Positions 6,655-14,192 of a DNA stretch of 22,052 nt are shown here, piece by piece. The first letter of the stretch is position 1. Every line of letters begins with the position of its first letter. The DNA comes from Kerstersia sp052103615 (lineage in GTDB: Bacteria > Pseudomonadota > Gammaproteobacteria > Burkholderiales > Burkholderiaceae_B), in NCBI RefSeq assembly GCF_052103615.1, contig NZ_JBQEKA010000049.1, forward strand, positions 1 through 22,052. Reading direction: 5' to 3'. Both the position numbers and the translations under genes were made by a program. The notes beneath the pieces were generated by a model. It ran no database searches. It was not told the origin of the DNA and saw only the letters and a program-made list of their open reading frames with translations.

Positions 6655-7941
6655 ATGAGTGCTATCGTCGATATCATCGGCCGCGAGATTCTGGATTCGC
6701 GCGGCAATCCCACCGTCGAGTGCGACGTTCTGCTGGAATCCGGCGCCATGGGCCGGGCCTCCGTGCCGTCGGGCGCTTCCACCGGTTCGCGTGAAGCCAT
6801 CGAACTGCGTGACGGCGACAAGTCGCGCTATCTCGGCAAGGGCGTGCTGCGCGCTGTCGAAAACGTCAATACCGAAATCTCCGAAGCGCTGGTTGGCCTG
6901 GATGCCCAGGACCAGACTTTCATCGACCGTACCCTGATTGAACTGGACGGTACCGAGAACAAGGAACGTCTGGGCGCCAACGCGATGCTGGCCGTGAGCA
7001 TGGCCGTGGCACGCGCCGCCGCCGATGAGGCCGGCCTGTCGCTGTACCGTTACTTTGGCGGTAGCGGCCCGCTGAGCATGCCCGTGCCGATGATGAACAT
7101 CATCAATGGCGGCGCGCACGCCAACAATTCGCTGGACCTGCAGGAATTCATGATTCTGCCGGTGGGCGCCCGCAGCTTCCGCGAAGCCCTGCGCGTCGGC
7201 GCCGAAGTGTTCCACGCGCTCAAGAAAATCCTGCATGATCAAGGCCTGTCCACCGCAGTGGGTGACGAAGGTGGTTTCGCGCCCAGCGTGGAAAGCCATG
7301 AAGCCGCCATTCAGCTGATCCTGCGCGCCATCGAGGAAGCCGGTTACGAGCCGGGCACCCAGGTTGCGCTGGGTCTGGATTGCGCCAGCTCGGAGTTCTA
7401 CCGTGATGGCAAATACCATCTGGCAGGCGAGGGCGGTGTTTCCCTGACGGCGGAACAGTTCACCGATCTGCTGGAGACCTGGTGCGATAAGTACCCGATC
7501 ATCTCCATCGAAGACGGCATGGCCGAAGGCGATTGGGACGGCTGGAAGCATCTGACCGAGCGCCTGGGCAAGAAAGTCCAGCTGGTGGGTGACGACCTGT
7601 TCGTGACCAACACCAAGATCCTGAAGGAAGGCATCGACAAGGGCATCGGCAATTCGATCCTGATCAAGATCAATCAGATCGGCACGCTGACGGAAACCTT
7701 TGCCGCCATCGAGATGGCCAAGCGCGCGGGCTACACGGCTGTCGTGTCGCACCGTTCGGGCGAAACCGAAGACTCCACGATTGCCGATATCGCTGTCGCA
7801 ACCAATGCCATGCAGATCAAGACCGGTTCGCTGTCGCGTTCCGACCGCATGGCCAAGTACAACCAGCTGCTGCGTATCGAAGAAGAGCTGGCTGATGTGG
7901 CACACTATCCCGGCGTTGAAGCTTTCTATAACCTGCGCTGA
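6655..7941 (+). CDS. eno: Enolase
   Basis: This 428-residue glycolytic enzyme interconverts 2-phosphoglycerate and phosphoenolpyruvate; in many bacteria it also belongs to the RNA degradosome. Diagnostic blocks are all present: REILDSRGNPTVE at the N-terminus, MNIINGGAHANN (147-158), GDEGGFAP with catalytic Glu205, metal ligands Asp242, Glu286 (SIEDG) and Asp313 (GDDLFVTN), catalytic Lys338 (LIKINQIGT) and SHRSGETED (365-373). Length is standard. It lies 202 bp after pyrG and 61 bp before the ftsB start. Confidence 0.98.
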   Translation: MSAIVDIIGREILDSRGNPTVECDVLLESGAMGRASVPSGASTGSREAIELRDGDKSRYLGKGVLRAVENVNTEISEALVGLDAQDQTFIDRTLIELDGTENKERLGANAMLAVSMAVARAAADEAGLSLYRYFGGSGPLSMPVPMMNIINGGAHANNSLDLQEFMILPVGARSFREALRVGAEVFHALKKILHDQGLSTAVGDEGGFAPSVESHEAAIQLILRAIEEAGYEPGTQVALGLDCASSEFYRDGKYHLAGEGGVSLTAEQFTDLLETWCDKYPIISIEDGMAEGDWDGWKHLTERLGKKVQLVGDDLFVTNTKILKEGIDKGIGNSILIKINQIGTLTETFAAIEMAKRAGYTAVVSHRSGETEDSTIADIAVATNAMQIKTGSLSRSDRMAKYNQLLRIEEELADVAHYPGVEAFYNLR

Positions 7942-8002
7942 TCGCTGTCGTGAGGGCTGAACGTGGCGGTCCGCCCGTCAGCCTTCCTTGATGGATACAC
8001 AC

Positions 8003-8332
8003 ATGCGGCTGCTTGCACTGCTACTGCTGCTTCTGGTTGGTTTGATCCAGTACCCTTTGTGGTTAGGCAAGGGAGGCTGGTTCGCAACCCATGAATTGCA
8101 GCACCAACTGGTCGAACAGCTGGATGTCAATGAAGGTCTGCGCGCGCGTAATCTGGCGCTCGATGCCGAAGTGCGCGACCTGCGCACGGGCACGGAAGCT
8201 CTGGAAGAGCGGGCGCGCGGGGAATTGAGCATGATGCGCCAGGAAGAAGTCTTTGTGCGCATCCTGCCCCAGGGCGCACCCTTGCCCGAAGTGAAGCGAC
8301 CCGAGGCGAACGCGCAAAATCGCCGCCGTTGA
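8003..8332 (+). CDS. ftsB: Cell division protein FtsB
   Basis: This 109-residue protein is a bitopic divisome component: a short cytoplasmic end, one transmembrane helix (about residues 2-20, LLALLLLLLVGLIQYPLWL), then a periplasmic coiled coil (about 30-75). FtsB pairs with FtsL and FtsQ to activate septal peptidoglycan synthesis. The motif IQYPLWLGKGGW is characteristic. I chose the ATG at 8003 because MRLLALLLLL is the usual family N-terminus; an in-frame ATG at 7991 would add four residues, and neither has a strong ribosome-binding site. Following eno is the normal place for ftsB in proteobacteria. The tail is basic (RRR) and probably disordered. Confidence 0.93.
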   Translation: MRLLALLLLLLVGLIQYPLWLGKGGWFATHELQHQLVEQLDVNEGLRARNLALDAEVRDLRTGTEALEERARGELSMMRQEEVFVRILPQGAPLPEVKRPEANAQNRRR

Positions 8333-8378
8333 GACGGGCTGGCAGCTGTGCTGCCAGGATAAGCGCCGTAAGCCATCA

Positions 8379-8412
8379 CCGCCCCAGAGCTGATATCTGG
8401 GGCGGTTTTTTT
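8379..8412 (+). terminator. Rho-independent terminator after ftsB
   Basis: A perfect 10-bp stem with arms CCGCCCCAGA (8379-8388) and TCTGGGGCGG (8396-8405) and a 7-base loop is followed at once by seven T (8406-8412). This is the clearest intrinsic terminator in the window and closes the pyrG-eno-ftsB series. Confidence 0.95.
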
Positions 8413-8707
8413 ATGGCGGCGCGGCGGCGCGCAAAAAAGCCCGCCACGGCAGGCGACAGCAAGCAGCCGTGCGCGGCATTCAGGCATGGAGGGCATCAGG
8501 ATGGGGATGCGCTAAAGCGATCTTCTCAGGTATGCGGCGGCTGTCGCTGCCGCTGCTGAGTGTTGGCACCTGCGCCTGCGCCATGATTTATTTACGGCTG
8601 TGCGGCGACTGGCGCGGGCTGATAAAAGGCTTGTGCGCGGGCGCCGTGAGGGGTTCAATGGCAGGCTGTGGCCAGCGGCTCGGGCGGGCCGGACGGAAGC
8701 GCGCTGA
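8413..8707. other. Spacer upstream of the EamA permease gene
   Basis: This 295-bp stretch presumably carries the permease promoter. A plus-strand frame (8469-8711) is open but has no recognisable content, no ribosome-binding site and a poor composition, so it is not called. No clear promoter, riboswitch or repeat was found. Confidence 0.4.
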
Positions 8708-9547
8708 ATGATGTCTTTGACGGTATTTCTCTGGATATTGCTGGCGGCCGCGTGTCATGCGACCTGGAATGCGATCGTCAAAGGGGGGACGGATACCTTA
8801 TTGACGACGGTGCTGATTGCCGCCAGCGCCATGTTGATGGGGACTGCTGTGCTGCCGTTTCTGCCTGCCCCGGCACAGGCAAGTTGGCCCTTCATTGCCT
8901 TGTCCACGGCCTTGCAGATTGCTTATTACTTGCTGCTGGCCAGAACCTACCGCATTGCCGATATGAGCCAGACGTATCCCGTCATGCGGGGCACGGCGCC
9001 ATTGATCGTGGCCTGTATCGGCTTTGTCTTTCTGCATGACTTCATCAAACCGGCGGGGTGGCTGGGCATTGCCGTCATTTGCCTGGGCGTGCTCAGTATG
9101 GCCTTGGCGCCTGCCGCGGGGCGCCGCGCCAGCGGCATCCGCCCGGCGCTGTGCAACGCGCTCGTCATCGCCAGCTATACCTTGGTGGATGGCGCCGGGG
9201 TGCGGCTGTCAGGCGCGCCGGTCGCTTATACGCTTTGGATTTTCCTGCTGACAGCCATTCCTTTGCTGGGCTGGGCCTTGTTGTCGCGCCCTGCGCAGTT
9301 TTGCCATTATGCGCGGCAGAACTGGATGCTGGGCGTGGCAGGCGGCGCCGGTACCTTGTTGTCCTACGGCGTGGCGCTATGGGCCATGACGCAGGCGCCA
9401 GTAGCCGTGGTAGCGGCGCTGCGGGAAACTTCCATTCTGTTTGGCGTCTTGATTTCCGCCTGGGTGCTGAAAGAGCAGGTCGGGCGCCGGCGCTTGCTGG
9501 CAGCGGCTGTGATTGCGGCAGGCGCGGGGATTCTGCGGCTGGCATAG
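8708..9547 (+). CDS. EamA/DMT-superfamily permease
   Basis: This 279-residue inner-membrane protein has about ten hydrophobic segments arranged as two five-helix EamA repeats, the drug/metabolite transporter pattern. The N-terminal repeat begins FLWILLAAACHATWNAIVK, and the C-terminal repeat ends with the typical LRETSILFGVLISAWVLKE followed by a final helix (LLAAAVIAAGAGILRLA). The substrate cannot be read from the sequence; relatives export amino acids, metabolites or drugs. The double ATG at 8708/8711 is preceded by a GGAAG-like element. It is bounded by the ftsB terminator and, downstream, by a repeat array and a convergent gene, so it is likely monocistronic. Confidence 0.88.
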   Translation: MMSLTVFLWILLAAACHATWNAIVKGGTDTLLTTVLIAASAMLMGTAVLPFLPAPAQASWPFIALSTALQIAYYLLLARTYRIADMSQTYPVMRGTAPLIVACIGFVFLHDFIKPAGWLGIAVICLGVLSMALAPAAGRRASGIRPALCNALVIASYTLVDGAGVRLSGAPVAYTLWIFLLTAIPLLGWALLSRPAQFCHYARQNWMLGVAGGAGTLLSYGVALWAMTQAPVAVVAALRETSILFGVLISAWVLKEQVGRRRLLAAAVIAAGAGILRLA

Positions 9548-9575
9548 CGAGGGCAGCGCCGGGTGTCTGGTTCGG

Positions 9576-9691
9576 GCAACAGGCTGGCTAGCAATAGGCC
9601 GGGTAATAGTCCGAGCAATAGTCCGAGCAATAGTCTGGGCAATAGGGGCCGGGCAAATAGTCCGAGCAACAAGCCGGGCAGCTAGCACCGG
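9576..9691. repeat. Degenerate 12-bp tandem repeat array
   Basis: About nine units with consensus GCAATAGTCCGA or GCAATAGGCCGG start at 9576, 9591, 9603, 9615, 9627, 9639, 9653, 9666 and 9678 (12-15 bp each). Most contain TAG. The array lies in the 167-bp gap between the stop of the EamA gene and the convergent stop of the TadE-like gene. No stem-and-T terminator is seen in this gap. Confidence 0.85.
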
Positions 9692-9714
9692 TATTTGGCC
9701 AGGGGCAGGCCAGC

Positions 9715-10890
9715 TCAGCCGCGTGCCGCTGGCCGCGGCGCGGGAGGGCTGGCGGGGCAGCAGAGCAGGGTATCGCACAGGGCCTCATCGGCCTCGGGCA
9801 GCGAGGAGGCAGGCAGTTCAGGGCCGTCAGGGATGGCAGAAATGGGGATGTCAGGCAGGCCAGGCGAAGGCGCAGCTTCTTCTGGCAGGGGGAAGGGCCC
9901 AGGCAGTACCGGTAGTGTTGGTGGTGCAGGCAATGCAGGCAATGCCGGTATAGGGCCGGGCAAGCTGCCGCCTGGATGTTGCCCGGCGCGGGAGGCGCCG
10001 TCTGGCAAGACGGCCGTGACAGGCGGGGGCAGATGATCCGTGCTTTGCAAGCGCTGTTGCGGCCAGGCCCAGGCTTCCGATGCCATGGGCAGAGAGGCGC
10101 GGCGATAGATGGGCCAGAGCCCTGCTTGGGCAATTTGCCCGCTGTCATGATCTGTCTGCGCGGGCAGGAATATGCTGCCCAGGCGCAGTAGCCAGCGCGC
10201 AGGCGGGCTGAGCGGCTGATGCAGATAGCGCAGCTCCAGCGTCAGGAGATTGGCTTCAAAGACCGTCTGGCCGGAGAGAGGGCCTTTGCCTTGCGGCCAT
10301 CCTTGGGACAGGTGTTCCTGATGGCGCAGATCCTGATAGAAAAAGGCCAAGGCGGCCGAGGCGCTGCCGGTTGGGCTGGCGGCGGTATTGCCTGTCTTGC
10401 TGCGTCCGGGGGCGGCATGGTCGGCCAGGCTGTCCGGGCCGGGGTTCAGGATATCCAGCCGCCATGCGGCAAGGCCGCTGGCCGCTTCGCGCCGCCGCCA
10501 GCTCCGGCGCAGCTGGGTGCCAGCCGTGAGGCCTGGAGGATCGGGCTGGCTGGCGCGCATGGCATGTTCAAAGGCCTGTTGCATGGCATGAGGGCTGGCA
10601 TGGTCGCTGGCGCCAGCACGCAGGGCTTCGAGCAAGGCCAGTTCGGCGATCTGGGCGGTATTGCGGCCGTGCTCGAATTCCACGGCGGCCAAGGCCAGCG
10701 CGCCCAGAATCAGCAGCGCCAGTGAGGATTCCGCCATGGCGCTTCCCAGGGACTGATGGGGCGTGCCTGAGCGCGCGCAGGCTGCGCGGGCCAGTGTTGT
10801 TCGGGCTGAAGTCTGGGGCGCTGCTAGGGGTGCCGATAAGGCTGCTGGTGTGGCCGCCAGGGGCGGGGGATGGCGGCGCGGAATAGGCAT
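9715..10890 (-). CDS. TadE-like protein with proline-rich tail
   Basis: This 391-residue reading frame is not firmly assigned. Its one recognisable part is GSAMAESSLALLILGALALAAVEFEHGR (about residues 49-76): a short polar segment, an early Glu, one hydrophobic helix and another Glu, as in the TadE/TadG-like family of pseudopilin-related membrane proteins. After the helix comes a mostly soluble, presumably periplasmic region, then a proline-rich tail (about 305-370) with repeated PALPALP-type sequence. The start is uncertain: no Shine-Dalgarno sequence precedes the ATG at 10890, and an internal ATG at 10735-10737 would start right at MAESSLALL. No other tad or pilus genes are present, so any role in a pilus or secretion system is conjecture. 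Confidence 0.6.
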   Translation of the reverse strand: MPIPRRHPPPLAATPAALSAPLAAPQTSARTTLARAACARSGTPHQSLGSAMAESSLALLILGALALAAVEFEHGRNTAQIAELALLEALRAGASDHASPHAMQQAFEHAMRASQPDPPGLTAGTQLRRSWRRREAASGLAAWRLDILNPGPDSLADHAAPGRSKTGNTAASPTGSASAALAFFYQDLRHQEHLSQGWPQGKGPLSGQTVFEANLLTLELRYLHQPLSPPARWLLRLGSIFLPAQTDHDSGQIAQAGLWPIYRRASLPMASEAWAWPQQRLQSTDHLPPPVTAVLPDGASRAGQHPGGSLPGPIPALPALPAPPTLPVLPGPFPLPEEAAPSPGLPDIPISAIPDGPELPASSLPEADEALCDTLLCCPASPPAPRPAARG

Positions 10891-11058
10891 AAGGCCGGCG
10901 CAGGAGAGGTGACAGGCAGAGTCTGCGCGTTTTCCGGCAGGCTGTCAGGTCGCAATACTACGGTACTGGGCGGGCGGCTGGCTGGGCGGCGCTAGGCCGC
11001 CGCTGATAGCAAAACCGGCCTATGAGCCCATGGGGGCCGGTGACAGACAGTGGGGGCA

Positions 11059-11080
11059 TGTCCTGCCAGAAGGCAGGACA
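11059..11080 (-). terminator. Hairpin downstream of hslO
   Basis: Perfect 9-bp arms TGTCCTGCC (11059-11067) and GGCAGGACA (11072-11080) enclose the tetraloop AGAA, 12 bp beyond the hslO stop. No T-run follows on the minus strand, so it may act as an mRNA 3' stabiliser or a weak terminator. A second inverted repeat (ACCGGCC/GGCCGGT) lies at about 11014-11041. Confidence 0.55.
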
Positions 11081-11091
11081 CTGAGGCGGAA

Positions 11092-12030
11092 TCAGTGCCG
11101 CGTGCCGGCCTGATCGGCATTGCCTGCCGGACTGGGCGAGGCAAACAGCGCGGCGGCATCGACCGGGTCGAAGACATAGGGCTTGCCGCAGAAATCGCAC
11201 TGTACTTCGATCTTGCCTTGTTCAGCGATGATCGAATCGGTTTCCTGCTGGCCCAGCATGCGCAGCATGCCAGCGACGCGGTCACGGGTGCAGGGGCAGA
11301 AATAACGGATGCTGCGCGGCGGCAGTTCCAGCAGGCTTTCTTCCCAGAACAGACGATGAATCAAGACATCGGTGTCATTGCCCAGCAATTCCTGATAGCT
11401 CAAGGTGCTGGCCAGGGTTGTGGCGCGTTCCCAGGAATCATCCATCTGATCGGCGGGCAGTTCGCTGTCGGTCGCCAGGGTGCCGCCGTGATCGGGCAGA
11501 CGCTGGATCAGCAGGCCAGCGGCCCGCTTGTCGTTGGCGGCAAGCCACAGGCGCGTGTCGAGCTGCTCGGACGACTTCATATAGTGTTCCAGCACTTCGG
11601 AAACGTTTTCGCCGATGAGCGGCACGACGGCCTGATAAGCCTGTTGGCCGGGCAGCTTGTTGCGCGGGTCGAGCACGGCCACGAAGCGGCCTTGGCCGCC
11701 TGGGTTCAGCAGGGCTTGCAGCCCGACGCCTTGCGGCCACGCCTGGCCAGAGCGCAGCTTGACCGTGGCGCGGATGGAAAGGTCGCTGCGGCATTCGACT
11801 ACCAGCAGGGCAATGGCGCCATCGCCCTGGATTTGCAGCAGCAGCGAGCCGTCCAGCTTGAGGTTCGCGGTCAGCAGCGTGGCTGCGGCAACCAGCTCGC
11901 CGAGCAAGTCACGCACGCCTTCCGGGTATTGGACATGCTGCAGGGAGTCTTGCCAGGATTGATCCAGCGAGGCGGTGACAACACGCACGCGCTGGTCGGT
12001 AAAAAGGTATTTTTTCAGGGTGTCGGTCAT
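11092..12030 (-). CDS. hslO: Hsp33 redox-regulated chaperonin
   Basis: This 312-residue cytosolic holdase chaperone is switched on by oxidation. The C-terminal zinc module is intact: Cys245-X-Cys247 (YFCPCTRDRV) and Cys278-X2-Cys281 (VQCDFCGKPY), the four cysteines that bind zinc when reduced and form disulphides under hypochlorous or peroxide stress. The N-terminal domain has the expected LLGELVAAATLLTANLKLDGSL region. I start it at 12030 (MTDTLKKYLFTDQ), the family-like N-terminus; an in-frame ATG at 12039 would add three residues, and neither has a strong ribosome-binding site. The gene follows the carbonic-anhydrase homologue by 45 bp on the same strand, suggesting co-transcription. Confidence 0.96.
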   Translation of the reverse strand: MTDTLKKYLFTDQRVRVVTASLDQSWQDSLQHVQYPEGVRDLLGELVAAATLLTANLKLDGSLLLQIQGDGAIALLVVECRSDLSIRATVKLRSGQAWPQGVGLQALLNPGGQGRFVAVLDPRNKLPGQQAYQAVVPLIGENVSEVLEHYMKSSEQLDTRLWLAANDKRAAGLLIQRLPDHGGTLATDSELPADQMDDSWERATTLASTLSYQELLGNDTDVLIHRLFWEESLLELPPRSIRYFCPCTRDRVAGMLRMLGQQETDSIIAEQGKIEVQCDFCGKPYVFDPVDAAALFASPSPAGNADQAGTRH

Positions 12031-12075
12031 GATGATCACATCTTAACTCAAGCCCCTGTCAGGCTGGCAGAGGCG

Positions 12076-12597
12076 TCAGGCGATGCGTTGCAGTCGGGTG
12101 CGGTAGCGCTGCGCGCGCGCCACATAACGCTGGGTGTTGGCATGCATGCCAGCCACTTCTTCGTCGCTCAGCGTGCGGACGATTTTGCCGACGCCGATGA
12201 CCAGGGAGCGCTCCGGGATATGGCGTCCTTCAGGGACCAGCGCGCCTGCGCCGATCAGACAGTCGCGGCCGATGACGGCGCCATTGAGGACGACGGCCTG
12301 GATGCCGACCAGGCTGCCGCTGCCGACCGTACAGCCATGCAGCATGGCCTGGTGGCCGACGGTGACATTGGCTTCGACTGTCATGGGGAAGCCTGGGTCG
12401 GCATGCAGAATACAGCCGTCCTGGATATTGCTGTTGGCGCCCACCACAATGGGCGCGCTGTCGCCGCGCAGGATGGTGCCGGGCCAGAGCCCTACACCTG
12501 CGTGCAGGGTGACGTCGCCAATAACGACAGCGTTATCGAATAAATAGGCATCCGGGTCGATACGAGGAATCAAATCGTCCAGTTGATACACAGGCAT
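12076..12597 (-). CDS. Gamma-carbonic anhydrase family protein
   Basis: This 173-residue protein has the left-handed beta-helix of hexapeptide repeats (for example VVIGDV, TVGSGS, AVIGRD) typical of the gamma-carbonic anhydrase/YrdA family, which forms trimers with metal at subunit interfaces. The three metal-binding histidines are present: His65 (ILHAD), His82 and His87 (GHQAMLHG), as are Arg44 and Asp46 (LRGDSAP). Many YrdA-type members keep the zinc site but show little or no carbonic anhydrase activity, so the reaction is left open. It lies 15 bp after the upstream synthetase-like gene and 45 bp before hslO. No strong ribosome-binding site is seen, consistent with translational coupling. 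Confidence 0.93.
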   Translation of the reverse strand: MPVYQLDDLIPRIDPDAYLFDNAVVIGDVTLHAGVGLWPGTILRGDSAPIVVGANSNIQDGCILHADPGFPMTVEANVTVGHQAMLHGCTVGSGSLVGIQAVVLNGAVIGRDCLIGAGALVPEGRHIPERSLVIGVGKIVRTLSDEEVAGMHANTQRYVARAQRYRTRLQRIA

Positions 12598-12612
12598 AGT
12601 CAGTCTAGTCCA

Positions 12613-14043
12613 TCAGGCCGTGGTGTTGGAGGAGCGCCGGACGCGCAAGGCCGCAGGATGGGTAGGGCGGGCATTCGGGCGGCTCGCCGCAGGTTTTTTG
12701 CTGCGCCCGGATCCGTAGGGCTTTTCCGTTGGCGGCATGGGCAGCGGCAGAATGCGGCCTTCAGAATCCAGGGCGGCATGCAGCCCGGTACGCATCCAGG
12801 TCATGGGCGCAGGCTGGATTTCACCTTGCTGCCAGATGCCAACCGGGAATAGCGGGTCAGTGTGACCATGGCGGTCGTACTGGCGCAGGGCCAGTTCGCC
12901 CTGCACGCCTGGGGGCAGTTCGTTGTCTGCGGCATCCAGCGCCGCCAGGTAGTGCCCAGGATAGGGGCGGCCGGGGCTGTGATCGGCAGCGGCCCATTTC
13001 TCGCCGCTATCACCGGCCAGGCCGTACATGCCATGGGCGCCATAGACGGCATTGGGGCGGCGGCCCAGCAGTTCCTGGCAGCGCTGCATGTCGGTGTCAC
13101 GGTAGGTGCCCGTCACAAGGGCGGCAATGGCGTTCAAACTGGCCAGCGGCAGCGGCGGATGGCCGGGCGCACAGAATTCGCGCAAGGTATCCTGGGTGGC
13201 GATCAGATCGCTGATGCGCAGCCGGTACAGGCGCGACAGCAGCGAAGCGGCATCCAGCGGCTGGGTGATGGCAATCGCGGTGGCGCCAAAATAAAGCGCT
13301 GGCAAGACGGCGCCCAGCAGGACATCAGCCTGCGCCCAGTTGGCTGCGATCCAGAGGCGGTCCTTGCCTCGCGGAAACCAGTCCAGCGAGGCGACGAAGG
13401 CGGGCAGGTTGCCAATCAGGGCGCTATGCGGCAGCAGGACGCCTGCATGCTGCGGGCCGGCCTCCGGCGGGAAATGCAGCAGGGCTGGCGCATCAGGGGG
13501 CAGCGGGACCGGATGAACCCCATTGGGCTGCCGGGCCAGCAGGCCGCGCCAGGCCACGCAATGTTCGCTTTCCATGCCCTGGCCGACAAGTCTTGTGCCA
13601 CTGGGCAGGCGGGCGCGTTCGGCCAGGTAGGCCGCCAGCGCGGGGTCATCAAGCACGACAGCGCGCGGTGCGGATTGCCGCAGCCGCTGGGCCAGTTGCG
13701 TGGGCGGCACCCGGGACGACAGAGGCATGACGATGGCGCCCAAGGTCCAGGCGGCCAGGGCGGCAATGACCAGGTAGGCGGGATCGCTCAGCAGCAGGGC
13801 CACGCGGTCGCCGCGCTGGATGCCCATGCGCGCCATGCCGCCAGCGAGTCGGCTGGAAATGTTTTGCAGCTGGCCGTACTGCCAGGTCGTGGCATCGCCT
13901 TCACTTTTTTCCACTACCAGCGCCACACGGCGGGCATCGGACGGGCTGATCGACCATTGGACGCAACAGGGCTGCGCCAGGTTGAACTGTGCAGGCAACA
14001 ACCACCGGAAGGATTCGTAAAGCTGCGAATATTGGTCGTTCAT
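12613..14043 (-). CDS. Degenerate acyl-CoA synthetase-like protein
   Basis: This 476-residue protein has the overall fold signature of the AMP-binding (acyl-adenylate-forming) family. Its N-terminus (YESFRWLLPAQFNLAQPCC) resembles medium-chain acyl-CoA synthetases, and GDRVALLLSDPAYLVIAALAAWTLGAIVMPLSSR (78-111) and GVQGELALR (379-387) fit. The catalytic signatures do not: the phosphate loop expected as FTSGTTGxPKG reads FPPEAGPQHAG (191-201), without its Thr/Ser/Gly/Lys; the YGxTE motif reads YGAHGMY (334-340); and TGD reads TGL (419-421). The C-terminal lid domain is missing, replaced by a basic tail (about 441-476). It is therefore probably not an active ligase. An ATG at 14100 lies inside a palindrome, so I prefer 14043. 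The frame is intact, so it is not called a pseudogene. Confidence 0.8.
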   Translation of the reverse strand: MNDQYSQLYESFRWLLPAQFNLAQPCCVQWSISPSDARRVALVVEKSEGDATTWQYGQLQNISSRLAGGMARMGIQRGDRVALLLSDPAYLVIAALAAWTLGAIVMPLSSRVPPTQLAQRLRQSAPRAVVLDDPALAAYLAERARLPSGTRLVGQGMESEHCVAWRGLLARQPNGVHPVPLPPDAPALLHFPPEAGPQHAGVLLPHSALIGNLPAFVASLDWFPRGKDRLWIAANWAQADVLLGAVLPALYFGATAIAITQPLDAASLLSRLYRLRISDLIATQDTLREFCAPGHPPLPLASLNAIAALVTGTYRDTDMQRCQELLGRRPNAVYGAHGMYGLAGDSGEKWAAADHSPGRPYPGHYLAALDAADNELPPGVQGELALRQYDRHGHTDPLFPVGIWQQGEIQPAPMTWMRTGLHAALDSEGRILPLPMPPTEKPYGSGRSKKPAASRPNARPTHPAALRVRRSSNTTA

Positions 14044-14081
14044 AGGCCCGTGGACTGGGAAGACGCCAGCTGCTGTCAAAC

Positions 14082-14107
14082 TACCTGCATGCAGAAACAT
14101 GCAGGTA
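14082..14107. promoter_or_regulatory. Perfect 10-bp dyad upstream of synthetase-like gene
   Basis: The arms TACCTGCATG (14082-14091) and CATGCAGGTA (14098-14107) are exact reverse complements separated by CAGAAA. The dyad lies 39-64 bp upstream of the chosen start at 14043, in the 149-bp gap after the phosphoesterase gene. Size and symmetry fit an operator for a dimeric regulator (TetR- or GntR-like), though an RNA hairpin is also possible. Confidence 0.6.
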
Positions 14108-14192
14108 AATTGTGCATAAATGCCTGCGTCGGTATGCTTTCACGCCATAAGCATGAACCAGGGCGAAGGTTTGTGCAATATGCCAGACAGGT

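Noticed and set aside
6388..7905. 505-codon minus-strand frame antisense to eno
   Set aside because: Shadow of the enolase gene with the same artefactual composition.
8469..8711. 80-codon plus-strand frame before the EamA gene
   Set aside because: No recognisable motif or ribosome-binding site; Cys/Arg/Gly-rich random-looking composition.
11050..12543. 497-codon plus-strand frame across hslO and the gamma-CA gene
   Set aside because: Antisense shadow spanning two well-supported genes; no motif.
14044..14100. Alternative ATG at 14100 for the synthetase-like gene
   Set aside because: It lies inside the palindrome, lacks a ribosome-binding site, and the family-like N-terminus starts at 14043.
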